A stretch of DNA of 64,000 nt from Trichuris trichiura (lineage: Eukaryota; Nematoda; Enoplea; Trichinellida; Trichuridae). Made by a program: the position numbers and the translations under genes. The notes under the pieces were generated by a model that ran no database searches, was not told the origin of the DNA, and saw only the letters and a program-made list of their open reading frames with translations. Shown one piece after another: positions 1 through 10,982 of the stretch (position 1 is its first letter; each line of letters opens with the position of its first letter). The stretch spans positions 2,542,001-2,606,000 of the forward strand of contig JBAJFE010000038.1 in assembly GCA_037903355.1 (NCBI GenBank), written 5' to 3'.

Positions 1-166
1 ATAACTATTGTGCAAGGAATTCAAGGTGGCAGGACAAAATACGCGGCTAGGATATGAGCTATTTGACCTTTTTCATAGGGTATATCCTATATAACGCGGA
101 TCCAGCTTAACGCGGTGAAATGCTCAAAAGCTTGGACGAATTAACCACGGAAACGAGGGCTGACTG
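1..166 (+). mobile_element. Tigger (pogo) element, 3' end only
   Basis: This stretch matches positions 19650-19802, the 3' non-coding end of the Tigger copy further on, including the phrase about a tacgcgg repeat and the terminal AACGAGGGCTGACTG. The end is the inverse of the Tigger terminus CAGTCGGCCCTCGTT. It stops abruptly inside hAT sequence at 167, so it is an insertion into the neighbouring hAT copy. The rest of the element lies before the window. No coding sequence remains here. Confidence 0.7.
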
Positions 167-201
167 CATAGTTTTATTCAGTCACCTGCGAATAAATGGC
201 T

Positions 202-1899
202 ACCTCTGTGTTTGATTTCTGGCAGAATGTTTTCGAACGAATCTATGAAGCCATCGAGGCTACAATGCCACATTAATAGAGTACATCCAGACACACGTGA
301 CAAGAAAATCAGCTACTTTCAGTCGCCTTGTCAGAAATTCCTTACAAGGAAAACATTGCCACGTATGTTGCCATCGGCATCAGAAAAGAATAAAGACGGC
401 CTGTGTGCTTCTTATAACATTTCCTTACTGATTGCAACATGTGGAAAGCCATTGAGGACAAACCGTTGCTTCCCGTGGTTAGCGAAACTATCCAGACTGT
501 TCAGCACATGTCACCAACTGAAATAATCAGAAGGATATCTCTGAGCAATGACACTGTGCAAAGAAGGATTGACGAAATGAGCAATGACATAGAAAGCACT
601 CTTTGCGACTTCTTGAGAGCAACGTATTTTTCGTTGCAGCTTGAAGAATCAATCTTAGCTAACGATGAAATTATTATTCGCTTATGTCAGATACGTAAAG
701 GATGTGACGCAGGAACTGCTCTCTGCCAAACAGTTGGAGACAGATACCAAAGAAGAGACCATATTCTTTCCTGTAGAAAAGTTTTTCAAGGATAACAACA
801 TCCCTATGGCGAACACAGTTGCTGTGGCAACCGATGTAACACCGTCGATGGTGCGCTGCTACCGCGGTTTTCTCGCACATTTGAAGCACCTCGTTTCTGA
901 CTTTTTGCGGTTCATTGCGTCATTCGTCGCCAGCATTTAGCCGCAAGACGCCTGAGCGAACGATTAAACTGATTACTCCAAATTGTCATTACAGCGATTT
1001 AAACTATCCAAAGGAAATCCTTGAATGAGAGATTATTCAGACAGCTGTGTGAACAGAATGATGACTTCAATCGCCTGTTACTTCCCACTGAAGTTCGCCG
1101 GTTGTCAAAGGGCGCCTGTTTAACTCGGTTCTACAGACTCTTTGACACAGTTTGAGAATTTTTGTGGTCTGTGAACCCTTCTCTGGAAGAAAACTTAAAG
1201 AAACGCTAGAAAGACATCGCATATCTGGCAGACTTATATTACAAATTCAATGCCGTAAACTTGCAGCTCCAAGACAGTGGGCTAAACTTGATTAAAACGA
1301 AAGGCGTTATATCTGCTTTTGTCGCGAAACTGTCTATTTTCAAACGAAACTAGCGGGGCGGGGAGTTCTATCGGTTTCCCCTTCTAGCTGCACTGAAGGA
1401 GGAAGTGGAAATCGCTGAACATGAAGTGGAAGTGTACTGTTAACACTTGAAAATGCTGCACGTTGACTTCACGAAACGGTTCAGTGACATCCTTAACTTA
1501 AAAATTCCATAGTGGGTAGTAGACACTATGCCCAGCGCAGGCAAAGCAGAGCTGGAATTGCAGGAAGAACTGATACTGATTGAACTGAACTGCAAAGCAA
1601 TGAAGAGCTGAAAGTGAAATGGAAAAGCGGATATCAGCAGTTTTGGCTAGAGCGCGAAATAAAGGAACTGTATCCGCTGTTATGGGTTGCTGTAGAAAAC
1701 TTCCTTATTGCGTTTATATTATCTTGTCTAGCAGAATGCGGATTCAGCGCGGTTACGGAGCTGCTAAGTAGAAACAGAAGTCGGCTGGATATAGTGAATC
1801 GAGGCGACCTTAGACTGATGGTGACAAAGATGCAGCCAAACATAGACAACTTGCTCGTACTGCATCAAGCACACCCATCACACTTAGTAGTTTCCGTTC
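202..1899 (+). pseudogene. hAT-Buster (ZBED5-like) transposase, pseudogene
   Basis: The encoded protein would be a hAT transposase with an N-terminal BED zinc finger, an RNase H-like catalytic core and a C-terminal hAT dimerisation domain. Visible pieces are the BED region (NESMKPSRLQCHINRVHP), the LSNDTVQRRIDEMSND helix, and the C-terminal ECGFSAVTELLS and NRGDLRLMVTKMQPNIDNL blocks. The second zinc cysteine of the BED finger has become serine (CLIS instead of CLIC). The catalytic phrase is ATDVTPSM instead of ATDGAPSM. The frame is broken many times by stops (for example around 940, 1150 and 1370) and frameshifts. It cannot make a transposase. Confidence 0.8.
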
Positions 1900-2115
1900 A
1901 TGTGCAGTCGCAAACTTGCATTATAGTTTCTTTTATATCTTCTTGCTTAAGCGTTTTCACTTCAATCTGGTCCGTTGTCACTGCAATTCTGTTTGGTGTG
2001 GGTAAAAAAACAAATAGACGTACATTCTTGAAAATGTGGTTTCTTGGTACGGGAGCGTATGTTTTCATAATGCAAAAGTTTTATTACGGAATTATTCCCG
2101 TTTAATGTGTTAAAT

Positions 2116-2157
2116 AACTCCGGAGCTTTCGGGTCGACCGAGACCCGTCTTCAGCGG
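2116..2157 (-). ncRNA. Hammerhead-ribozyme-like motif in PLE terminus
   Basis: On the minus strand the order is CTGAAGA, a GGGT/ACCC hairpin with an 8-nt loop, GAAA, then the self-complementary CTCCGGAG followed by TT. This is the CUGANGA...GAAA layout known from PLE termini. An extra C sits between the CUGANGA box and the hairpin. Confidence 0.6.
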
Positions 2158-2427
2158 TTGTGAGTTCGCTTTAATACGTGTATGCTCCAAATATCTGGCC
2201 GCTGACAGGAGGGGTGTCCCGTATACACGGGTCTCGGTCGACCCGAAAGCTCCGGAGTTATTTAACACATTAGACGGGAATAATTCCGTAATAAAACTTT
2301 TGCATTATGAAAACATACGCTCCCGTACCAAGAAACCACATTTTCAAGACTATACAGGGTGTATACAGAACACTCCTCCTGTCAGCGGCCAGATATTTGG
2401 AGCATACACGTATTAAAGCAACTCACA

Positions 2428-2470
2428 ACCGCTGAAGACGGGTCTCGGTCGACCCGAAAACTCCGGAGTT
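2428..2470 (+). ncRNA. Hammerhead-ribozyme-like motif in PLE terminus
   Basis: Forward copy of the motif at 2116-2157: CTGAAGA, hairpin, GAAA, then ACTCCGGAGTT. It lies near the right end of the 493-bp PLE insert. Confidence 0.6.
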
Positions 2471-2927
2471 ATTTAACACATTAAACGGGAATAATTCCGT
2501 AATAAAACTTTTGCATTATAATAGACGTACATTGACAGTTTTTTTCAGGAAAGGCTAATGAAAGATTCTTGCTTAAGTGACTCCATGTTCTGAAAAATGC
2601 GAGAAGAGATATGAAAGGTAAGCAGAAATTTTCCCGTGACTAAATGGTTGATAGAAAAGCAGGAGTGGTATAGTACGTCTTTCACGTGATGAGGAGTTGA
2701 AGTCTTTTCCGCAAAATTTTCTAACGGGTAGTGGTATTGCAAAAGTTTTCTCGCCCGGGGCGACGGAGCCAAAAGTTTGAGAACCTAATGACGTGCTGGC
2801 TACGCCACGTCCTACCTTCCAGCCAACCAGCGAGTCTAAAATCGGCCAATCAAAATTGGAGGAAGGGGCTCTAGCGCTCGGAAACGTTCACAGGGGGCGA
2901 TGACGACCCTGACTTTGAGAAACACTG

Positions 2928-4848
2928 TCCTAAACCTTTGCAGTAAGGCAGCATAAGTAAGAGAACATTTTAAATTTGCGCAACTACGTCTGATCTGATA
3001 GTACCGTCTTCTCACGGAAGAAATTAATCCTTGTCGATAACCGTACGAGAAAGCTACTTTTACGTGTCCAAGCTCACATGCAAGGAATTCTCCATCACGA
3101 ATTGCTGTCGCACTGACAACCATCTCAGTAACTGTGTCACACATTAATGATCGTGAACGATAGATTGGGAAGTGTAAAAGCCTGTTAGAATGTGTAGACC
3201 TCCTGTAGACCGTTGTTTTAAGCTTGTGTCCATCCCTAATGACGAGTGCGTCAAGAAAGGAGTCTCCTTTTTAACTTCTCCAAAAATGAAGCGAAAGTGG
3301 CTGGGATAGGCCGTTCTGGTGCTCACGAAAATCTTCCTGTCACTGCTTGAAGCGTCTGACCGAAGGAGATTATGGCCATACACCTGCACCCTCACAATGC
3401 ACATAGCACTCCTTCTATGGGCAGACTAGCCAGGAACGCGCATGCCTATTTGTCACGGTCAAATGTTCGGTGGACAGGGACTGCCACCATCTGCCCGGAT
3501 CTGTAGGTGTACATGCCATTCCTTGGCATTCCTTGAATGCCCCGATTAGATAGTGCAAGTGCACATGACGTTTTTTGAATGCTTGGATTAGGAGAAGCGG
3601 CTGACGTTGACGCATCGGTAAAGCTGACGCACGGGAGTTACGTAGTTACCGTTTGTCCATCCCTATTTGATCGCCATCCATATGGGTTTTTTGCTATGTA
3701 CACTGGCTTAATGTAACTTCGCTTTCACGTCGACCTGAAGTTTCTGTTTTTCTCCTGCAACTGACGTTCACTGCTATGGCTTCATGCGCACTGCTGAATT
3801 TCGAATGGCCCGACTCTCGAATCACCCTAAAGGTGATATGAGTCGAAGGTTGGATAGGTTGACATCCTGAATGGTCGAAACTGCGAATTTATCGAAATGT
3901 CGGATGGAGCAGATGTTGAATAGGTCGAAACGTCAAAGGCCCACACATTCTTCAAGGTCGAAACTCTGAATGTGCAGTGATCAGCGTCAGAGTGAACTAC
4001 ACACCAATGTCTGGTTCGTCAAGTAGACCAGTTTTTCTGCCTGGCCAGTAATGGTCGGTTGTCCGTTGCAGCGCTCAGAAATACTATCTCGTTGACTGTG
4101 CGTAACGTGCGAAACCGCTTTTAGTCAAAGCAAGACTCATTGTATGAGACCAGGGCATCTGTGAGCCCAACGTCCCTTACCACCACCACGACGATGGGAC
4201 AGCGTCAGGCCCGAAAGGCTCGTTTATTCAAAGTCATGCACGATTAAAAGCTTTTTCACTTTTACTCCACACTGACCTAATGACAGAAAAAAGCCGTAAT
4301 CGACATTATAAATTCAACTTCCTGTTACCAAAAAAACTTGGCTTGTCGCTTGAAGATTGAAAGAACTTATTATTGCACGAAAACGTGGGTGTCTTCCCCT
4401 ATTTGCCTGCAAAGGACAGAGCATCCTGATGATAACCAGTTTGCTCTACTCGTATCATTCAGTAAGATAAACACCATCGATTATGCGGTTGATCGTCCCA
4501 ACGTCGTATTGCGACTCAGCTATCCTTTTCTGCCCGTGTTTAAGCATGAACTTAAACGTAAGGCTTATATTTTGGCTTACGCTTAGGGAAGCGCAGAACA
4601 GGAGAGCCTGCATGCTCGCCAGTAAAGAGAGAACAGCACGGCCACATGCTCAACAGAAAGGAAGAGCGCGTTTCTCAGGCAGTACAAATAATTGGCTGTT
4701 TGTCTTACTGTATATTTATGAGTAGAACAAGCCTGATTGAAATCAGAGAATACTGATAGTGGTTTTCAGGGCAAGTAGAGGAGGGTACTCTAAAACGCTA
4801 ATAATAATATTAACATTTAATTTTCTTTTTCTTCTTTGCTAACGGGTG
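2928..4848. other. No gene recognised
   Basis: I see no protein or element that I can name here. Around 3840-3970 there are several phrases of the form GGTCGAAAC or GGTCGAAACT, suggesting a decayed low-order repeat. Open frames are short and without family resemblance. Confidence 0.4.
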
Positions 4849-4849
4849 C

Positions 4850-5045
4850 GTTATTCAGAATAAGACAATATAGACCTGACGGCTGAGGTCTCCGCCAAGG
4901 TCAGTTGGATGGAGCGGCTTGCTAACCGACCCGACGGGCGGCACACATAGCGCTGATGACAGGCCCCGGTGAGACCCGAAAACTCCGCGAGTTGACGTTT
5001 AAAAATAAACGTTAATTTGACGAACAGGATGCAAAGCTGCAAACA
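4850..5045 (+). mobile_element. PLE terminal fragment with hammerhead-like core
   Basis: The segment holds CTGATGA, a GC-rich hairpin, GAAA and CTCCGCGAG at 4949-4994. The same variant of stem III (CCGCGG-like rather than CCGGAG) occurs in the hAT elements at 27617-27659 and 49177-49219. The short inverted match ATTCAGAATAA / TTATTCTGAATAA flanks the fragment at 4852-4863 and 5048-5060. Confidence 0.55.
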
Positions 5046-5052
5046 TTTTATT

Positions 5053-5055
<3 letters not shown>

Positions 5056-5146
<91 letters not shown>
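5056..5146. repeat. (AAT)n microsatellite
   Basis: About 30 uninterrupted AAT units follow the A-rich end of the PLE fragment. An open frame reading poly-asparagine across it is an artefact of the repeat. Confidence 0.95.
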
Positions 5147-5150
5147 TGAA

Positions 5151-5900
5151 GGGGTCCCCAACTTACGACATATTCGATTCTGGGCGCTCGATCGTAAGTC
5201 GAGACGCCTAATCAGTGCGTTTAATGCAGGATTGTTCCATGGTCATTTCGCCACAGAGAATTCTACCATAACCTTTCAAGGAGCGTTATCTTGAACTCAG
5301 TGCCGAAGTAGACGCAGATTCGGATTCAGCTTTAGGATGGGGAATGTCTCAAGCTCGACATTATCGAATGAAGGGTGAAAGGGATCGCTTTAGAAGGGTG
5401 AAAAAAGTAGCACGCAACCAAGCTTACCGGGGGAAAGTATAGGCAACCGGCTGACAGCGCTCACGGGGCTGAAACTTGTACCCCAGGCTAGAGCTGAGAG
5501 AGGATCATCTTATACAAGTTTATGTCGCGTGACATGAGAGCTAATGATAGGACAAACTTTACTTAATAGAGAAGCGGAATGAACCTTTGTTCCAACTCAA
5601 CATGTTACAATCCCTGTCCTAAGTTTACTCATTTATGACTTCAGGAGAGCGAGCGCCAGCAGCCTGTCGACTAGCTGTTGCAGGCTTCGTTGGGTAGACA
5701 TAAAGCTTTGCCCGTGTACTTTTTTTCATTCCATTGTAGATTTCCATTTAGCAAGCTGCTGTCTTTTGAATCTATCTGCTTTTGCCAACCTTCCCCAATC
5801 ATCGTCCATTTCTTCCAGTAACCGTACGCCACCACTTACTAGCAGCAAAAGCCTCAGCTAGTTTTTTGCCATGGATATGCTCGTAACCGTAGGCGTAGTT
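5151..5900. other. Probable Tigger terminal and 3' non-coding sequence
   Basis: The segment begins with CCCCAACTTACGAC and contains CGATCGTAAGTCGAG, phrases resembling Tigger/pogo termini. It leads directly into the transposase remnant on the minus strand at 5905-6877, so it is probably that element's 3' end. No gene is seen. Confidence 0.35.
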
Positions 5901-5904
5901 CATT

Positions 5905-6877
5905 CTTCTTTCCAACCGTGCTTGCGCTGTTCTTCCTCTAGGTCGATCAGGTCTTCGTTAGACTTCTCTTCCGCCTCAGCCTTGATAAGCTCACAGATCT
6001 CGTCCTTCCTTACTGTCTAACTGCAGTATACATAATGAGCAGTCTTCTTCTACGGAGTGAATATCCCGTCGTATGTACAATAACCTTTAATCTCCGGAGC
6101 TTTCGGGTCAGTCGTGACCCGTTTTCAGCTGTCTTAAAACGAATGTAATTTGCGATGCGAGGTCAACCTTCAATCGTTTTTAACGGTTTAAAACGAGTGT
6201 TTTAAAGTTTTATGTTGGAGGTTTTTTCTCTGTCTGTCAGAAGCTACTCATCTTGTTCCATATCTCTTGTAGAATTTTTTGTGTGCACCTACTGAGTTAT
6301 GCAGTAAACCGTAATCTCTTATCGCTGACAATTCGATCGATCGCGGAGCCCTTGTCAAAATCCTCCACCGCGTCCACTGATGTCTTCAAAGCCTGTTTCC
6401 AGATGCCTCTTATGCAATTCTGCGGGACGTCTTTCGAAGCAGTGCTCTAGTTTCCGATCACATGTAAGATATTATAGCGTTCCCAGAATTGTCGAAAAGT
6501 TTCACCAGATTCAAGTACTCCCAACGTCTGCCCCAACGCACGCGGCAAGTAAAGAGCCTTAAACACGTTTATGGCATCCTGACCCTTTGCCTGGATAAGC
6601 GCTGGCGTGCTAGGCGGCAGGTACATAACTTTCACGCCATGGTACACGTAATTAATATACAACGAGTGTGTCGGAGCACTGTCTAACACCAAGAGAATCT
6701 TGAACTGTATACCCTTTCATCTGCAATATTCCTTCGTTTCCGGCACGAAACAGTTCTGAAACCAGTCGTCAAATAAGGACAGCGTCATCCAGGCTTTCTT
6801 GTTATGACGGTAACAAACAGGGAGAACGCTCTTCCTTACGTGTTTAAATGGTCTACGATTCTCTGAATGGTATGTAA
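5905..6877 (-). pseudogene. Tigger (pogo-type) transposase, C-terminal pseudogene
   Basis: Read on the minus strand, pieces of a Tc1/mariner-superfamily Tigger transposase appear in order: LFDDWFQNCFVPETKEYC, then LVLDSAPTHS, VKVMYLPPSTPALIQ, INVFKALYL, FWERYNILHVI, and finally an acidic tail containing LIDLEEEQRKHGWKEE. LVLDSAPTH carries the second catalytic aspartate of the DDE/D core; family members usually read LDNAPGH. Stops and frameshifts separate the pieces. A PLE terminal fragment interrupts the gene at about 6062-6290. The N-terminal DNA-binding part is missing because hAT copy E begins at 6878. Confidence 0.75.
6062..6290 (-). mobile_element. PLE terminal fragment inside Tigger pseudogene
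   Basis: This fragment resembles 53590-53830, the terminal segment of the complete PLE: ACTCCGGAGCTTTCGGGTC-like start, then the phrases TTTAACGGTTTAAAACG and TTGTTCCATATCTCTTGTA. The hammerhead-like core (6089-6131, minus) has CTGAAAA instead of CTGANGA, so the conserved G is lost and cleavage would be unlikely. Confidence 0.6.
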
Positions 6878-7384
6878 CATAGGTTCTAAAAATTTTTCGC
6901 TCCATCGCCCCCTGTGAAAGTTTCTGAGCGCTTGAGCCCCCAATTCAGACCGGTCAATTTTGGGCCAGCTGACTGGCTGGAAGGAACGACGTGGCGTAGC
7001 TGGCACGTCATTAGGTTCTCAAACTTTTCGCTCCGTAGCCCCCGGTGAGAACATTTTTGCAATACCGCTACTCGTGAGAAAATTTTGCAGAAAAGACTTC
7101 TACTCATCCCCACGTGAAAGGCGTACCTTCCTGCTTTTCCAGCAAACAATTTTATGATGGGAAAATTTCTGCTTGCCTTTCATATCTCCTCTCACATTTT
7201 TCAGAACATGGAGTCACATAAGCAAGAAGCATTCATTAGCCTTTCCTGAAGAAAACTGACAATGTACGTTTATTTGTTCTTTTACCCGCACCAAACAGAA
7301 TTGTAGTGACAATGAACCAGATTGAAGTGAAAACGCTTAAGCGAGAAGATACAAAAGAGACTATAACGCAAGCTTGCGACTGCA

Positions 7385-9755
7385 CATGAACGGAAACTAC
7401 TCAATGCGATGGGAGGTGTGCCTTATGCAGTACGAGCAAGTTGTCTATGTTTGGCTGCACCTTTGTCACCATCTAAGGTAAACAAGTCGGCTCCCTACCT
7501 GCTAATTGGGTAGGCTCGTTTGATCTCGCCGAATCTGGCCATTCAAGAACCGCCACGACCGCCTGTGCTGCTTAATCCGCACGTTTAATGAATGCCAAGG
7601 CATGGCACTTCAAGCTGCGGACACAAGCGGGTGGTAGCAATTCGTGGTTCACCAAACAGCTGGCAGTAGCACGTAGGCATGCGCGCTCCCGGTAATCTGC
7701 CTATTACCGAAATGCCGCATGCAGCGTAGAGATGCAAGTGCTTGGGCGTAATCCTTGTAGGTCAACCGCCTCAAGCGGTGACGGAAGTGGATTAACGTCC
7801 ATAATCCCTTTGCAAAGCAACTGCAGGTATAAAACCACGCGTGCGGATGGGCAGAAGACAGTCGGAACGAGAGACTGAACGAGAGACCGAAAGAGAGGCC
7901 GAACGAAAGACCGTTACGTGTATCGTTGTGTACATTTGCTATGCCACGCATATCTTCCGCAATAAACTCCACAGCACAAACTCAAGGAATCGTTGAAGCA
8001 GCCACGCTCTCCCGTGGCAATTCTACCACACCATCAGTCTCAGGTCGCCTCGATTCACTATATCCAGCCGACTTCTGTTGCTACTTAGCAGCTCTGTAAC
8101 CGCGCTGAATCTGCACTCTGCTAGACAAGATAATGGAAACGCAATAAGGAAGTTTTCTACAGCAACCCATAACAGCGGATACAGTTCCTTTATTTCGTGC
8201 TGTAGCCAAAACTGCTGATATCCGCTTTTCTATTTCACTTTCAGCTCTTCATTGCTTTTTAGTTCTATCAGTTCTTCCTGCAATTCCATCTCCGCTTCGC
8301 CGGCGCGGGACATAGGGTCTATTACCCACTGTGGAATTTTCCATTTAAGGATATCACTGAACCGTCCGTGAAGTCAACGTGCAGCGTTTCCAAGTGATGA
8401 CAGTACACTTCAACTTCACGTTCAGCGATTTCCTCTTCCTCCATCAGTGCAGCTAAAAGGAGAAACTGATAGAACCCACCACTCCGCCAGGTTCGTTTGA
8501 AAATTGGCAATTTCGCAACGAAAGCAAATATTATGATTTTCGTTTTAATCAAGCTTAAGTCACCGCCTTCGAAGTGCAAGTTCATTTCATCGAATTTGTA
8601 ATATAAGTCTGCCAGGTACTCGGTGTCTCTCTTGCTTTTCTTTAAATTTTTTCCCAGAGAAAGGTTCACACACCACGAAAAGTCTAGAACTCTGTCAAAG
8701 AGTACGTAGAACTGAGTTAAACAAGCGCCCTTTGACAATCAGCGAACTTCAGTGCGAAGTAACAGGCGATTGAAGTCTTCATCATTCTGTTACTACAGCT
8801 GTCTGAATAATCTCTCATTCAACGATTTACTTTGGATAGTATTAACCGCTGTAAGAACAAATTGGAGTGACCAGTTTAACCGTTCGCTCAGGCGTCTTGC
8901 GGCTAAATGCTGTTTGTGAATGACGCAATGAACTGCCAAAAAGGGAGGAACGAGCTGCTTCAAATGTGCGAGAAAACCGCGGTAGAAGCTCACCATCGAC
9001 GGCGCTACATCAGTTGCCACAGCAACTATGTTCGCCATAGGTAAGTTGTTGTCCTTGAAAAAAGTTTCTACAGCAAGGAATATGACCTTTCCTTTAGTAT
9101 CTTTCTCCAGCAGTGTGGCAAACAGCAGTTCCTGCATCAGGGCTTCATCTTTTACGAATCTGACAGAACCTAATAATAATGCTTCATTGTTAGGTAAGAT
9201 CGATTCATCAAGCTGCAACGAAAAATACATTGCTCTCAAGAAGTCGCAGAGAGCTTTCTACGTCGTTGCTCATTTCGTCAATCCTTCTTTGCACCGTGTC
9301 ACTGTTCAGAGGTATACTGGTTATTTCAGTTGGTCATATGTGTAATACTTCTGGATAACTTCGCTAATCATGGGGAGCAACGGTTTTCCCCACCGTTATT
9401 TTGCTCCCCACATTTTGTAATCAGTAAGGAAATGTTATAAGACGCACGCAGGCCGTCTTTATCATTTTCTGGTGCCGTTGACAAAGTACGTGGCAATGTC
9501 CTCCTTGCAAAGAACTTCTGGCAAAGCGACTGAAAGTAGCTGATGTTCTTGTCACGCACGTCTGGATGTGCTCTATTAATGTGGTCTTGTAGCCACAATG
9601 GCTTCATAAGTTCGTTCGAAAACGCTCTGCCACAAATCAAACACAGAGGTAGGCGTTTGTTCGCAGGTGACTGGATAAAACATTACTTCAAATAGTCTGA
9701 GCTGTACTGCCTGCGTTTCTTTCTTACTTCCGTCATTGAAAAAAGGCCACAAAAA
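7385..9755 (-). pseudogene. hAT-Buster transposase pseudogene (copy E)
   Basis: On the minus strand the transposase is recognisable from the BED region (NELMKPLWLQDHINRAHPD, near 9600) through LQLDESILPNNEAL, AVATDVAPSM, HCVIHKQHL and SKGACLTQFYVLFD to the dimerisation region, which lies on both sides of the insert at 7474-8028. The aspartate phrase reads ATDVAPSM rather than ATDGAPSM. The zinc finger keeps CLIC and H-x4-H. Frameshifts near 8740, 9250 and 9370 and several stops inactivate it. Confidence 0.8.
7474..8028 (+). mobile_element. Probable solo LTR with 7-bp duplication
   Basis: A 555-bp insert interrupts the hAT transposase remnant and is flanked by CACCATC on both sides (7467-7473 and 8029-8035). 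Compared with the hAT at 56140, this target sequence should occur once. The insert has a TATAAAA box at 7828-7834 and AATAAA at 7961-7966, the arrangement of an LTR promoter and polyadenylation signal. Short repeats of GACTGAACGAGA type lie between them (7858-7912). The ends TAAGG...ACCA are not the usual TG...CA, so the class is uncertain. Confidence 0.55.
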
Positions 9756-10083
9756 TTATGGTTCCTCTCGTTGCTGTATTAGAGGGCTGAGAACTTGCGG
9801 CAACGATGCCGTTTATTTGCAGTAAACGGCAAGAACAAGAAAAAATCTATATACAAGAAGAGTATGTTTTGTACAAAGGTAAGATACCGTAAGATGATGG
9901 CGGAAGACGGCATATGGAACGGAAACGAAAATCCGCTGATGACGAAACAGAGACACGGAAGAACCCAAGCGGGAAGACTCACAGAAAGACTCTGCGCCCA
10001 GAAAACATCAGCCTAAATGCAGGGATGAATGACAAACGTGACCATCAGGATGGGAAAGGAATTTAGCTGATAGGTTGCCACAC

Positions 10084-10637
10084 CTAAATGCCAATCAAAC
10101 GAAAGATTCGGCAGTTGAGGAAACGGACAGTGCGGCCATTTGCGCAGCCAACTTCCGTTAAATGGCCTGTTCATGAAGCGATGAGCCCCGGAGGACATCA
10201 GCAGTCGTCAAAGTACACCCTCAGGCAACTATTTTGCACTGAAGGCGAGGGTGACCTTTGAGATGGTCTGCTCACCGAACGTTTCGGAATAAAAACGAAT
10301 ACAGAATGAAGTTAAAAAAATAAAAAGAAGTTAAAATCAGAAAATATCTACATATGCAGTCAAGCAATCACAGTTCTTCTAACGAAGATACGATATTAAT
10401 TGCGACGAAAGGCGTAGGGAAAATGTAACGAAAAATAACAGACGATACCCAAGTTGAAAGCAAGTAAGGAGGCACTTCATGCTTCCTGGAGCAGTCCGTT
10501 CCGTCCCCGCATGCCCTGCGACGCAGTTCAATGTTCGAAAAATAAATAGTAATTGGTCGATGACTGCGTATTTTTCTTTCAAATTTGTTGAATTACCGTC
10601 GCGTGACTATGGGCTACCATTGCTAGCCGATGTCCAG
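10084..10637. other. No gene recognised
   Basis: Mixed-composition DNA between the end of hAT copy E and the PLE inverted duplication. I recognise no protein and no element ends. Confidence 0.4.
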
Positions 10638-10689
10638 CATTAGCAATGTTGTACTGATCAGCTACCTTTTCAAAGTTCTATTATAATTG

Positions 10690-10733
10690 CGAAGCTCTCG
10701 GGGAACACTCGCCCCGTCTTCAACGCACGGAAA
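10690..10733 (-). ncRNA. Decayed hammerhead-like motif, left PLE arm
   Basis: Minus-strand order TTGAAGA, hairpin, GAGA. Two core positions differ from CUGANGA...GAAA, so it is probably inactive. Confidence 0.4.
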
Positions 10734-10849
10734 TGACAGAAGGAATACTGGCATAGCCTTACGAGAACTAGTGCTTTAAACCGCAGGGATCTTCGGTCCT
10801 TTTAATTGAGCAACAACATTATTAAAATGGGAGGGGAGCAGGTTGCTAG

Positions 10850-10982
10850 AGAAAGTGTTAGAGATGTTTAAAAAAGGCAGTGGAAAAGGGAAGGGGAGGG
10901 AAGAGAGGCCGGGTAGGAGAGGGAATTGGAAGAGGTGGAAAGGGCGGAAGAAAGGAAGGGAAAGAAGGGAAGGAGGGGGCAA
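10850..10982 (+). repeat. Homopurine tract, left PLE arm
   Basis: The + strand is almost pure G/A over about 130 bases (GGAAAAGGG, GGAAGAGG and similar). The right arm holds the complementary pyrimidine tract at 13203-13325, and the related PLE at 45472-46310 has one at about 45718-45870, so the tract belongs to the 3' untranslated part of this PLE family. Confidence 0.85.

Larger units (their letters stand above)
2027..2519. mobile_element. PLE terminal-only insert with 14-bp TSD
   Basis: A 493-bp insert sits in the 3' part of hAT copy K and is flanked by the perfect duplication AATAGACGTACATT (2013-2026 and 2520-2533). It contains three partial copies of a PLE terminal segment, one inverted (about 2027-2210) and two forward (about 2211-2345 and 2370-2519). 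The family is that of the complete PLE at 53515-59977. No reading frame of the PLE is present. Hammerhead-like cores lie at 2116-2157 (-) and 2428-2470 (+); the middle copy keeps only the second half of the core. Confidence 0.8.
167..2927 (+). mobile_element. hAT-Buster copy, decayed (copy K)
   Basis: This copy belongs to the same family as the hAT elements at 55556-59176 and 53391-64000, with matching coding, 3' non-coding and terminal segments in the same order. Its 3' terminus reads TTTGAGAAACACTG, ending at 2927. The 5' end is cut off by the Tigger fragment at 1-166. A PLE terminal insert lies at 2027-2519. Confidence 0.75.
6878..10083 (-). mobile_element. hAT-Buster copy, decayed (copy E)
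   Basis: The left terminus CATAGGTTCTAAAAA at 6878 matches the left terminus of the hAT at 55556 (CATAGGTTCTCAAAC). The GC-rich subterminal part, the 3' non-coding part, the transposase remnant and part of the 5' region (up to about 10083) follow in the same order as in that element. The 5' terminus is missing or displaced. An LTR-like insertion lies at 7474-8028. Confidence 0.75.

Noticed and set aside
5017..5211. Open frame with poly-asparagine
   Set aside because: It is the (AAT)n microsatellite read in one frame.
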